64,000 bases of DNA, taken from Haliotis asinina. Lineage: Eukaryota > Mollusca > Gastropoda > Lepetellida > Haliotidae. Positions 16,001 through 27,000 of the stretch are shown piece by piece. The DNA lies in assembly GCF_037392515.1 (NCBI RefSeq), contig NC_090291.1:20438001-20502000 (forward strand), written 5' to 3'. Below the pieces are notes generated by a model. The model was not told the origin of the DNA. It did not search any database and saw only the letters and a list, made by a program, of their open reading frames with translations. Position 1 is the first letter of the stretch; each line of letters begins with the position of its first letter. The position numbers were made by a program, and so were the translations under genes.

Positions 16001-17425
16001 ATGGACAGGGGCAATCCGGAAATCTCTGATGACATAAACAGAGAAATTGCTACAGAGGGCGACAATCATGGCGAAAACGAAATCTATCTTGAGATTCTAT
16101 CAAGTCTATTTCCGAACAGTTCCAAGACATTTGATACTAACCCTGAAGATTTCAAGGAGACACCCTGCCAACCGCCCACCGTCTCTGCAAACAAAGAACC
16201 TGACCAACAACGAACGAGTTCTGTTCAGGATCTACTATCCCTCTTGTCCCAAGGAGGCATCAGTGAACATCAGTCAGATATCTCGTCACCATGCAGCGTC
16301 CCCGACTTTGATTTGTTCCAGGACATCACTAGTGACAACAGCATCGACTGGGAAAATTCCTCATCCAAAGCCTTGTTGCAGATTGTGCATACGGATCACC
16401 CATATCTAAGTCACACGTCTAACAGTCAAGGGGAAGAACAGGAACCATGTAAAACATCAAGCTGTTCTTCCATCCCGGACGCTGAGTTAATCCATGATTT
16501 CTTCGTACACACAACAAACATGATAGCTTATCAGCCATTAGGAGACGTAGGAAACCAGTGTCGGCATGTACATATCACCCCAACCACACTGATAGGATGT
16601 CCTGAACCGGTTGCGTCATCTGTTGTGGATGAGCAGTTGCAGAACCCTGTGACAGTAAACGATAAACAAACATCTATAAAGTCGCCATCGGCTCTTTCGT
16701 CCACTGCGAACATTCTCACCATTACAAGCGAAAATGCATCCAAAATCATTCAGTCGCGGCCAAAATTACTACAGAGAGAAAGCAAACCGACCACCGATAC
16801 AGCATGGAAACCAGCTGCATCACTTGGACCATTCACCTCTAAACTTCGTAAAAGCACTTCAACGATATCAAAAAAGACAGATTCTCCACCGCCGACATTA
16901 GTGGACCATATACATAACGATGGCAAGATGCAAAACTCACAGCCAAAACTAGAGGAAATTAGTAGTCATGATGAGACGCATACGGACAAACCCACTCATG
17001 ACAATAACAGGTTAAAACATGGAGACGGTCAAAGTAAACTAAAGGACACTGATAGCAACCAAAGCTTGAAAGACGAGTCGTCTGAGGAGCAAACAGGTAT
17101 GGTGCTCACAACCCTGGGTGAGTCAGAATGTCTGAGCGCGAACGAAGTCAAAGCCCTGTGGACTGCTGAATGTAAAGCCGTGTTTGAAAAAGTCCAGGAG
17201 GAAAGCATCCTTAACTATGCCCTGACCCTCCTGCTGAAGGGGTGGGAGAACTACATGTCCTTGACATTTGAAGATGTCCAGCAGCTTGAGATAGACGCGG
17301 CACATGAGAAGAAGTACTGTGATGAAGTCATCGAAATGCTGGAGGACAAAGACAGATATGTATGGCAGATTATTGAAGAAATGGAACCAAGAAACTTTGC
17401 ATTCAATTGGGCTAGCTATTTCTAA
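16001..17425 (+). CDS. Single-exon gene, unrecognised acidic protein (474 aa)
   Basis: I do not recognise this protein. It is one uninterrupted ORF of 474 residues with an in-frame TGA seven codons upstream of the ATG, so the start is well fixed. An AATAAA at 17615-17620 is a plausible polyadenylation signal. Residues 1-370 are low in hydrophobics and rich in Ser, Thr, Asp, Glu and Asn, with Pro/Lys patches, suggesting disorder; there is no signal peptide or membrane segment. The C-terminal ~100 residues (from about VKALWTAECKAVFEKV) look folded and helical, with Trp, Leu and charged residues alternating, and end in FNWASYF. Base composition is visibly more GC-rich than the flanks, as expected of coding DNA. 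A CRE cluster precedes it. An intronless CRE-driven gene could be germ-line expressed or an old retrocopy; both are guesses. Confidence 0.75.
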   Translation: MDRGNPEISDDINREIATEGDNHGENEIYLEILSSLFPNSSKTFDTNPEDFKETPCQPPTVSANKEPDQQRTSSVQDLLSLLSQGGISEHQSDISSPCSVPDFDLFQDITSDNSIDWENSSSKALLQIVHTDHPYLSHTSNSQGEEQEPCKTSSCSSIPDAELIHDFFVHTTNMIAYQPLGDVGNQCRHVHITPTTLIGCPEPVASSVVDEQLQNPVTVNDKQTSIKSPSALSSTANILTITSENASKIIQSRPKLLQRESKPTTDTAWKPAASLGPFTSKLRKSTSTISKKTDSPPPTLVDHIHNDGKMQNSQPKLEEISSHDETHTDKPTHDNNRLKHGDGQSKLKDTDSNQSLKDESSEEQTGMVLTTLGESECLSANEVKALWTAECKAVFEKVQEESILNYALTLLLKGWENYMSLTFEDVQQLEIDAAHEKKYCDEVIEMLEDKDRYVWQIIEEMEPRNFAFNWASYF

Positions 17426-17614
17426 AGAACTTAATTATGTGGAAATCATGTTCTTGAATTATAACTGGTTTTGATAATAACGCTAAATTTATTGAAAACA
17501 TTTTACTTCTTTCGATTTCTACGAAATGTACAAGTGTATACTCTTTTTCGGGTTCTACAGATATATAGGTATTTCACTTTAGAAAGTATTTATGCATCCT
17601 CAGTTTATATATGA

Positions 17615-17620
17615 AATAAA
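17615..17620 (+). terminator. Polyadenylation signal AATAAA
   Basis: A canonical AATAAA lies 190 bases after the stop codon of the single-exon gene. No competing signal lies closer on the plus strand. Confidence 0.5.
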
Positions 17621-17840
17621 TAAGTTATTAATAGCATGTCATTCATTATCTATGTATTCATGTTGAAGGTTTAAGAAACAAGGGAGACCACTCCCACCAT
17701 ACAAAAGAATGTCTGTATTTTACGGAACTTCAAATAGTAAATATCAGCTGGGGCATTCATTGAGGTCTGCAATCAAACCTTAATCCAAAGTTCAATGTGA
17801 ATGTCATCTAACATGCGATTTTATTATTATCGTTATTTGC

Positions 17841-18865
17841 GGTAGCGTACAAAATTATGTTTTTTTTCTACTTGTAAAAAATGAATTTGACGAGAGACAA
17901 ATGCATTTTGAATATAATATCAAGTATTCTTCAAACGGGATGAATACACTTGCTGGGGTATGTGACATTTGCGTAAAACGATTTTTTAACAAAACGAAAA
18001 AATAATTAGCAACACAATAGCATAAAGTAATTAATACACTGTGGATGAGCATTCAACAACACATACAACACACGAAATAGTAACTTTTTCATATTTTCCT
18101 GTCATGAATTTTCCACAACACTCCCACAGTCATGTCACGCTTTCATATATTTACAAATCTAATGCTTGTGGGATATATTTGGGATTTTACTCCAAATAAC
18201 ACCGACCAGATGCCAAACTATGTCTAACTAACAGCCACTGACAAATCATGGCACACTTAGGTGTTATATCACAAGGAAATTTTATTTATGTGTTACCTTT
18301 TATTTTCATGATTATTTTTATTAGGTCACTAAATCAAGACCCAATTTGTTACTATATTTGTTTGTATTTCAATATTTGCAAAAAACATTATATTTCTTGG
18401 TTGCAGTATCACATTTTTAGTTCACATTTTGTACAAAAATTAGTGAACAACCCCTGAGGTACGCGTACGAGTGATTATACATGTTACCGTCCACGTTATC
18501 GCTGCCTTCTTCAACGTTATCATTTCCTTCAAAAATTTGTGGGTTGGGGGTTTTTTTTTGGTTTTTGTTTTGTTTTGTTTTCATGAAAAATCTGCAAGGT
18601 GCGATTAAGGAAGGTGTCATTTGCGTGCAGTAACCAGTTCCACGTTTTATTTGCGGTGCATGCTATGCACACTTGAAGACAACTGTAGGCAGGAGTCGAG
18701 TTTAAGAAATTTCTACGCCCAACGTTGAAGAGTTCGATCTTGACTCCATGCTGTCTTAAGATCGTCTTTGTGCAAGTAGATTAGGGCAATTGTATGGTGA
18801 TTGTAAAGTTGATTGTAGGGGCCTAAGATTAATTGTAACTAAGATTGTTCTGTGCAAGCGGGCCC
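17841..18865. repeat. Copy A of duplicated 1-kb block (truncated TIR element)
   Basis: This block aligns by eye, end to end, with 19701-20726. Shared landmarks are the segment around gacgagagacaa, cttgctggggtatgtga, gtggatgagcattcaacaac and a run of T near 18550. It ends in a terminus reading tgtgcaagcgggccc. Its left end lacks the opposite terminus, so this is a 5'-truncated copy of the element described at 19005-20726. Confidence 0.8.
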
Positions 18866-19004
18866 AGCTGATTACGCTTCCGGCTGTGGTCATACTTGAT
18901 AAAAGAGTGCAGAAAGTAAACCCTTGTGGGGCTTTTGGTTGCAATATGAATAACCCCGTGGGTTCCAAATGAATTACCATGCTTCAAATATTCAATAACA
19001 CCCA

Positions 19005-20726
19005 GGGCCCACTTGCACAAAACGATCTTAGAGCTACAATTATTGTAAATCCTTAAGATCGCGATCTTAGGCTCCGGCTACAATCGCCATCCACTTGCAC
19101 GAAGCAATTGTAGGCTAAGATCATTGTAAGTTACGATCAAAACTTACAATTGGTCGGAACCAATTGTAAGGAGCTAAGATCATTGTAGTCAGTAGCAAAA
19201 TGGCGTCCAAGTTGGTGTCAATTTCACGCAAATAATTAGCTTTACGTACGGAGATTGCTTTCATATTGCACAAAACTGTATGATTCGCCTCGACACTTCA
19301 GCGACACGGAGAATGCAACATCGATTTAACGTCAGAAAAAGCGTTATTAGCGGTAGTAAGCAACATCATTATCGAGTCGATATCATAGAGTACAATTCTT
19401 ACCCGATTCAGTGTTGGAAAAAGTATGAACACCATAACTCTTTGATAAACAAGGAAAGGATAATAACGAAAGGTGTCTCCATGCGATTAGCAGTGGCCAT
19501 GACCTTTTCAATAACTCAAGGGCAGCTAATCTTAGTTTTTACGCAAGATCTGAGTGGTTTCCCTTTACAGATTATGCCGTTGCCGTAAAATCCGCCATGC
19601 CCAAATACAATGCATGTTCTGTTGTGGCAGAACAGATATCCACATATTTCTTTTCGGTTGATGATTTTGTCATAGTTTATCATTGAAATAATCTACAGTT
19701 GGATAACGTACAAAATTGTGTATTTTTTCTACTTGTAAAAACTGAATCTGACGAGAGACAAGAGTTGTAATCTATATATTTTAAATATAATACAAGTATC
19801 CTTCAAACGGGAAAAATACACTTGCTGGGGTATGTGAAATTTGCATAAAACGTTTTTTAACAAAACGAAAAAATAATTATCAACAAAATAGCATAAAGTA
19901 GTTAATAGACTGTGGATGAGCATTCAACAACACAACACACACGAAATAATAACGTTTTCATATTTCCCTGTCATGAATTTGGATTTTACTCCAAATAACA
20001 CCTACGAGGTGCCAAACTATGTTCAACCAGGGATACTCTATAACTCTCTATATAGGCTCCCTGGTTCAACTGACAGCCACTGACAAATCATGGTACATTT
20101 AGGTGTTATATCATAAGGAAATTTTTATTTATGTGCTCTCTTTTAATTTCATGATGATTAGGTCAATAACTCAAGACCCAATTTGTTAACGTATTTGTTT
20201 GTATTTCAATACTTGCATAAAACATGATAGTTCTGTGGTTGCAGTATCACATGTTTAGTTCATAAAAAATTAGAATGTAGAAAAATAAGAAAATAACTCC
20301 TGAGGTACGAGTGATTATACATGCTACCTTCCACGTTATCGCTTCCTTCTTCAACGTTATCATTTCCTTCAAAGATTTGTGGGTTGGGGGTTTTGGGGGG
20401 TTTTTTGGTTTTGTTTTGTTTTCATGAAAAATCTGCAAGGTGCGATTAAGGAAGGAATGTCATTTGCGTGCTGGAACAAGTTCCACGTTTTATTTGCGGT
20501 GCATGCTATGCGCACTTGAAGACAACTGTAGACAGGAGTCGAGTTTAAGAAATTTCTACCTCCGGCGTTGAAGAGTTCGATCTTAGTTAAGATTGCGATC
20601 TTAAATCCATGCTGTCTTAAGATCGTGTTTGTGCAAGTGAATTAGAGCAATTGTACGGTGATTGTAAAGTTGATTGCAGGGGCCTAAGATTGATTGTAAC
20701 TAAGACTGCTCTGTGCAAGGGGGCCC
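19005..20726. mobile_element. Non-autonomous DNA transposon with GGGCCC-type inverted ends
   Basis: The left end reads gggcccacttgcacaaaacg and the right end, on the other strand, reads gggcccccttgcacagagca. After these, both ends continue with matching atcttag/ttacaa motifs. The element is 1,722 bp and has no transposase ORF; only short unconvincing ORFs occur. I see no clear target-site duplication. The superfamily is uncertain; the ends resemble PIF/Harbinger-like MITEs that I remember from molluscs. The last 1,026 bases match copy A at 17841-18865. Confidence 0.7.
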
Positions 20727-20746
20727 AGACATTGGCTAAGACACAG

Positions 20747-20894
20747 AGAATCTCACCAAAGTGTCTACTGATACAAATTATCACAACACGAGTTGGGATA
20801 AAGTAACAAATATCTGAGGCTTGCCGAGGATATTTTTATCTTTATCAACGAGTGTTGATATAATTGATATCAGTAGACACGAGAGTGAGATTCT
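20747..20894. repeat. Near-perfect 148-bp hairpin (foldback repeat)
   Basis: The left arm begins agaatctcaccaaagtgtct and the right arm, read on the other strand, begins agaatctcactctcgtgtct. Both continue with actgata...aattat...caacac. The arms are about 70 bases each and meet near 20821. It may be a foldback MITE or part of a larger element, because atttatcatcca just outside the right arm recurs inverted near 21127-21138 (tggatgataaat). Confidence 0.8.
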
Positions 20895-21729
20895 ATTTAT
20901 CATCCAATATCATTCTTCATTAGTTTCCAATGGAAAATGTACATCTCTGAACACAGCACTGGCATTAGATTTGCAGTGCAGTGATGTCATAGCACTCTGA
21001 CGTCATCAAGTTCATGACTGCACAGCATTGTCAGGGTATTGTGCAAAATCTATTGTCAAAGCGTTATCTCCTAGGAGATATCATCTGATCTCACACAAGC
21101 GATATCTCCTGGTGGAGCACGGTTTTGGATGATAAATGATGTTTGTCTCCTTAGTGGAAACAAGCAGGCCAATTAAAGTTTCAGCTGTTTCTGGGAGGAT
21201 GAAAAGTGTAAAAGTCCAAATTATTAATGTCAAAAATACATGTGCTGAGCCCCACCTCAAATTACGTGTTCTGAAGGTTTTTGTGTGAATATATCTAATA
21301 AACTAAACGTGATAACACTTATTGTCTGTGAGGAACTAAACGTAATAACAATTATTTCTAATGAGCCACTGAAGAACTATGATAACACCTATGCGTAAAA
21401 AGGATTGTGTGAAGTACTAATTAAATATTCAAACTTTTTATTTATGGATTTCTAAGAATTTAACTAAATTTACTAACTCCTAAAATCTAAATGCTAACTC
21501 TGCTAATGTTCAAACCCCGACCACTGCCAAACTAATCTAACCTCTAAATATCTCACTTCTAACTTTCTTTACTATGAAAACCCAACTGATTGTCTAAACT
21601 AAAATATAAACCTAACCTAACTCAAAACGTCTGTAGTCTGCGATGTTGAAAAACAAACTACAAATGTTTAACATTGAAGCAGGGATCCTCTACAGTTCAC
21701 GCGCAGGTAAATCTTGTGCAGTCAGTGTC

Positions 21730-21770
<41 letters not shown>
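21730..21770. repeat. (GATA)n microsatellite
   Basis: About ten perfect tandem copies of gata. Confidence 0.97.
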
Positions 21771-21839
21771 CGGACATATCCACGCACTAGTGCATGCTCC
21801 AGGCGCTGGTATTTTTCCCTCGATGACTGGATGTCAATC

Positions 21840-22262
21840 TCAACAGCACATCGTATTTCAACCTCAAGTCCCTGGGGAGTATACAACTCTTGCTGCCACT
21901 AGGTGCACCGAGTTTATTGTGGCTCTCTCATCCTAACGAGGTACCCAACTGACAGCTGGGTGGACTGGGACACATAGTCACAGCACTTTGTCCAAGTTTA
22001 CTGCACGTTGCTGTACCCGTAACTAGGTGTAAGCACGTGTTAATGTGGCCACCATCTGGTCATATACCAACGGATTCGTGGGTTCTTTTAAGTGCACCGG
22101 GTTGTGTACTGCACACTTGGGGTTGTGTCAACACTGAAAGGGTCTGCACACAAAGCTGACTCCAAGGTTTTTACACCCGGTCACAGGTGGGCTCGCTCCT
22201 GAAACCTCAACCTTGCTGGATCACTAGCCTGGCGCCTTAGTCAGCTCGCCATACCATGTCCC
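21840..22262 (-). repeat. Candidate tRNA-derived SINE
   Basis: On the minus strand the element starts with a tRNA-like head: an A-box-like tggcgagctgactaaggcg, then a B-box-like ggtttcaggagcgagccc. It is followed by a body ending near gttgtatactccccaggga. A fragment of the same tail recurs at 24750-24790. I call it a SINE by structure; I cannot name the family. Confidence 0.5.
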
Positions 22263-22435
22263 GAATCAAGTCTTGACCTGACAACCCAGTGATCAACATC
22301 ATGAACCTCAATTTACGCAATTAGGATACAATGACGTATGCCAACCAAATCAGCGAGCCTGACCACCCGATCCTGTTGGTCACCTCCTGTCACAAAGAAT
22401 GGGTTGCTGAAGGATTGGCTGCTGAAGATCAATTC
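22263..22435 (+). repeat. Haliotis-type SINE-like repeat, copy 2 (truncated)
   Basis: This contains the distal half of the family: aacccagtgatcaacatcat, then cagcgagcctgaccacccga, then gggttgctgaag. The promoter-proximal half is missing. It directly abuts the tRNA-derived candidate to its left. Confidence 0.75.
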
Positions 22436-22871
22436 AAAGATCAAAACAGATCTTCATGAGTCAATAATAGTCAAAAGAACACAAACATGTATATGGGTTT
22501 TTATTTACATACTGTTTTAGTCTTTACAGTGAACAGCAGATCTTTGAGCTAACTGAAATGATGTCCAACTCTTGCTGTCCCAGAATCAATCACACATACA
22601 TACAACTACCAGAGAGTTGTGAGTCCTATTCATTTACAACTATTTAGTCTCCCATAGCATGGAGCACAAGCATTACATTCTTGCTTGGATAACTGTAACT
22701 CCAATATGTGAATACTGACATCAAGATCACTTGACTTGGATAACAGCAACTCCTAAACATGAGCACTGACATTAAGATCACTAGGCCTGGCTTGGATAAC
22801 AGTAATTCTCACATCAAGAATACTCTGAAAAAAACTCCCATTTGTGGACACTGACAAGAGGATAAAGTCCC

Positions 22872-22981
22872 GGGCCTAGATTTTCTAAGTTCTCTCAGCA
22901 CTAAGAGAGAGTCAAAGTCAAAGATAATGTAGGGCACATATGACTATCTTAGCGCTAAGAGAGCTTTCAAAATCTGGGCCC
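22872..22981. mobile_element. MITE, 110 bp, with long inverted ends
   Basis: The left end reads gggcctagattttctaagtt and the right end, on the other strand, gggcccagattttgaaagct. Both continue into a ctctyagcrctaaga motif. The inverted repeats take up most of the element. No target duplication is obvious. The GGGCC start suggests kinship with the 19005-20726 element. Confidence 0.8.
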
Positions 22982-23703
22982 TGCAATGGGCCCCCAGCTA
23001 ATCATAACATTCAGTCATTAATACTGACACCAGAGGAGGTTTTAGGAGGACAGTCATCATCATGAAGTGATTAAATGGACAATCAAAACATGATTCCATT
23101 AGCATGTTCATAAATTTGTTTTAATGTCTTTTCAGTAAGCTAGCTGCTTGTAACCAGCACAGTGCCTTCTGAAGTTCTTGATTAATAAACTGACCTGTCC
23201 TATCTTATTATCTTTATGAAAATTTACAGCAATAACTAGTACCTGTCACAGTGCCTTGACAGAACCATTTAAATAATGTATGACCACGTTTACAAATGTT
23301 CCAACTGTAGATGCTACAAGGTGAGAATATGAAATGTCATTTAAGCTACTGCATTCAGATAGGAATGTTCCTGAAATAAAGGTTTATATCATAGTCAACT
23401 ATAATCTTGCCATATCACTGAAGCCATGAATGTGAACAGAAATAAACAATAGCAAATATTGCCAGGAATACTTCAGCTGCCTAACAAAGGACACAATCAG
23501 TCTGGTAGCAGCTGTGGGTTTGTGTATCTTTTGTGGAGTCCACATGATATTTCACATGTGCTTTTAAAGGCACCTCAGTATTGAGTATGAGAATATATTC
23601 ATGTCCAAAGGCCAAAGACCTTATCTCAGCCACTACTTGTCAGGACATTTGTGGAGCATTTCATCACTTTCATACCTAATCAAACTTTTCATTGTGAGTT
23701 GCA
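22982..23703. other. 3' flank of TONSL
   Basis: This lies just downstream of the TONSL stop codon on the minus strand and should contain its 3' UTR. On the minus strand the nearest poly(A)-like hexamer I see is ATTAAA at 23124-23119. No other feature is apparent. Confidence 0.35.
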
Positions 23704-24061
23704 TTAGGAACTGTCCAGGACACCTAGTCTGACATGCTCCCCTGTGATGTCGATATTCGCAAGTTCCTTCCATCGATCCAGCCAGATCTGATGAAGACAT
23801 TCTTCATCCACCTTATCAAGATGGGAGCATGTAAACATCAGTCCACGCAGAGGATGCAGCGGATGGCTCAGTTTGTCATTGACTGCATCCAGAAAATTGG
23901 AATCTAAGGGAGACCTTATTGCACAACCTTTAGCAAGTATCTCTTCAAGGGAGCAGTTATTTTTCACAGACTCTTGGAGAAGTTCCTGTATGACACTGTT
24001 TTCCACCTTTGTGTTACAGGATATATCCAGCCTCTTCAGACCTTTGTAGAGTGATGGCACT
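23704..24061 (-). CDS. TONSL: TONSL exon 25 (last, with stop)
   Basis: Acceptor tatttcag. Encodes [20 protein letters not shown], then a C-terminal segment ending RLGVLDSS and TAA (23706-23704). Confidence 0.93.
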
Positions 24062-27000
24062 CTGAAATACAGTATATTCACTTCTTAGTTCCTTTGAAAG
24101 ACAGTATTTCATCATTGATTACATGCATTTTTACAAACAACCAAACACAACAATGTTCATTTTTTAACCAGAAATACTTAAGTAATGTTAAGGTACCAAA
24201 TAATATACATCATGAGTCTAATAAATCATTTTATAATTTCAAAATCACTCATGAATGAGCTAGGGTTATACCTAAAGGTGAAGAAATACCAAGATGTTTC
24301 ACAAATCCAGTTGTTGAATTACCTGGTAACAAAGTAGCCATCATCAGATGTGAGGTGGCAGGCTGAGAGATGAAGATCCTCTAGAATACATCCATCCTGA
24401 AGTCAGAACAACACATCATTACACATCACATAACACCAACAAGGGTGGTAACATACAAGTCGGATAGTTGCATAATGGCATCCTCCACTGGCCCTCACAT
24501 CACAAACTGATACATCATTCAAACACTTGACTGACTTCAGGTTCTCTTGATGCCATTTCATGTTGTTATTTCATATTCTTTACTAAATTTACCGTGAGAG
24601 ATGTCTAGTGGCAGCACATGTTCCTCTGCTGAGGACACCACCACAAATCAGGTGAAATTGACAAGTCAGACTGCAGACACAAGGTCAGCAGTTAGAATCC
24701 TGAGTTTCTGGGGCTAAAATAACTTTTTAGAGGTAATTAGCAACCTTGGTTGTATACTCCCCAGGGAGTTGAGCATGAAAATCAAGTGCATGAAGCTCCA
24801 ATGATCATTGTATATATACTATAGTGCCATGAACATTCACTTGGAGGGTGAAATAACACTTGATTTTAATCAGATTGATCTATATATACATATGGAAATT
24901 AATTAAGCAACACCAAATTCAAAGACACATAAAAACTTAACAAAGTTTAACGAAGTAATTTTGATGATTGATTATTCAATTTTGATGTATTGACATACAG
25001 CATGAGCTTTTCATGGGTTGATATGACGCGCGTGAAGCTTGCACAGCGCACGTGCATTGCTTTAACCTCAACTTTCGAAAAATGCACTTTTTCCCTGGGG
25101 TGTTTACAAGCGCAGGTTGTCGATTGCATTCGGTTTTTCATTCATTTCAATGTCATGGCACGTAGGAAATTATCAGAGGCCACTCGTTGGCAAATAATCG
25201 GCATGAGGAATGCTGGTATGTCTCTAAGACAAATCGGGACTCAAATCGGACGACATCATTCCATAATTTCAAAACTTTTGAAAAAATACCGGGCCACTAA
25301 TGAAGTTAAAGACCTGCCTAGACCAGGAAGACCCAGGAAGACCACAGTCCGGGAGGACAGAGCTTTACTGAGACTTGTACGGCGCAGGTCCTTCGACTCG
25401 AGCTCTCGGTTGAGACAGGAGTGGCTTCCAGGGAGACCCATCTCGAACAGGACTGTTCGGAATCGTCTGAAAGCTGCAGGATACCGGGCAAGGAGGCCAA
25501 TCAAGCGACCCAGACTGTCTCCAGCCCATAAGGCAGCCCGACTGGCCTGGTGTAATGACCGTTTGCACTGGAACATTGCCTCTTGGAGGAAGGTCCATTT
25601 CTCAGATGAGAGCCGGTTCTTGCTGCACATGGTGGACGGTCGTACTCGGGTCTGGAGGCAGAGGAACACAGCAATGGCTCCACGGAACATCCAGGAGACT
25701 GTGGCCTTTGGGGGAGGTTCCGTTATGGTATGGGGGTGCATTTCCATGAACTGCAAGTTGGATATCATTACCATCCGTGGCAACCTTAACGGTGTTCGTT
25801 ACCAACAGGAGGTTCTTGACAGGGCTGTGGTACCTCATTTTGAGAACCATCCTCTGGCAACGAGACCCATATTTATGGACGACAATGCTAGACCTCACAG
25901 GGCGCATGCTGTAAATGATTTTTTGCGGCAAAATGCAATTGACAGAATTCCATGGCCTGCCATGAGCCCTGACCTCAACCCCATTGAACATTTGTGGGAC
26001 TTTATTGGCCGTCGTGTGAGGCAGAGAGACCCACCAGTCCATAATCTCAACGAATTGACGGCTGCCCTGCATGAGGAGTGGAACAGGATCCCCCAGAATC
26101 AGATCCGGAGACTCATCCAAGGAATGAGGAGGCGTCTGGAATCGGTGGTGCGTGCGCAGGGAGGACACACTAGATATTGATGAAAGTCGGTGTGCAGACT
26201 CTCAGATGACTGTTCTTTCTTTCCATGTGACATTTGTGTTAATACACCTGACAACAACGTCTGTGGATGAATAGTAAATTGTGTCCATTTTTTCATGAAT
26301 TTAAGACAGTTTTAAGAATTTGGATTTCGTTGCAATAAAGCAAAGTCTTGATACTTTTTCCCTTTAAGTTGTTTGTCAGAGATCGTCTGTTGAATAAAAA
26401 AGTGTCAAACTATATCAACCCGGCATATTTTGATTGTCAGAACACTTCAAAGTTGCTCCAATAGAAAAAAATGGGGTGTTGCTTGATTAATTTCCAGGTG
26501 TATATAACAAACTGAAAATTCAGAAACACAAACTATCTGTCCCTCATAAGCGGATGCTTTCAGTCCCTTGCAAACTGCAAGGGTTTAATGAATTCTTCTA
26601 AGGAGACAGATGATCTCAAGTCTCGGGCAGTCGGACAGTTTCTCTCCACATATTCCTACGAATCACGAATGTACAAATGGTACACCTGGCAGAATACCTG
26701 CGTTAGATACTGCTGCAGATGAAGAGTGAGATGACTGACGCTAGTGCCAGCATGTGTCTCAGACAGGTCTAGGGTTGTCATCCGCTGGTGATTGAGGCAC
26801 TTCAACAGCTGCTCCAGGCCCAGTGAACCAAGTCGATTCTTGGATATGTCCAGCTTTTGCAGATTGGACGCTGAAAATATGACCAATAAATTTCGTATCA
26901 ATCTTGAATCATTATAATGTTATGACTATCATCAGGTATGTATTCACACAGAACCCACCTTGCATGGCATCTGCAAGCACCAGTCTGTTCTGGGAGAAGA

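Noticed and set aside
18829-19020. Minus-strand ORF between the duplicated blocks
   Set aside because: It crosses the element terminus and has no recognisable domain.
24990-25154. Longer N-terminus for the Tc1 transposase
   Set aside because: The family length is about 340 residues and [12 protein letters not shown] is a typical Tc1 start; the extra part reads sequence near the inverted end.
25256-26168. Several antisense ORFs of 60-188 codons
   Set aside because: Shadows of the Tc1 transposase on the other strand.
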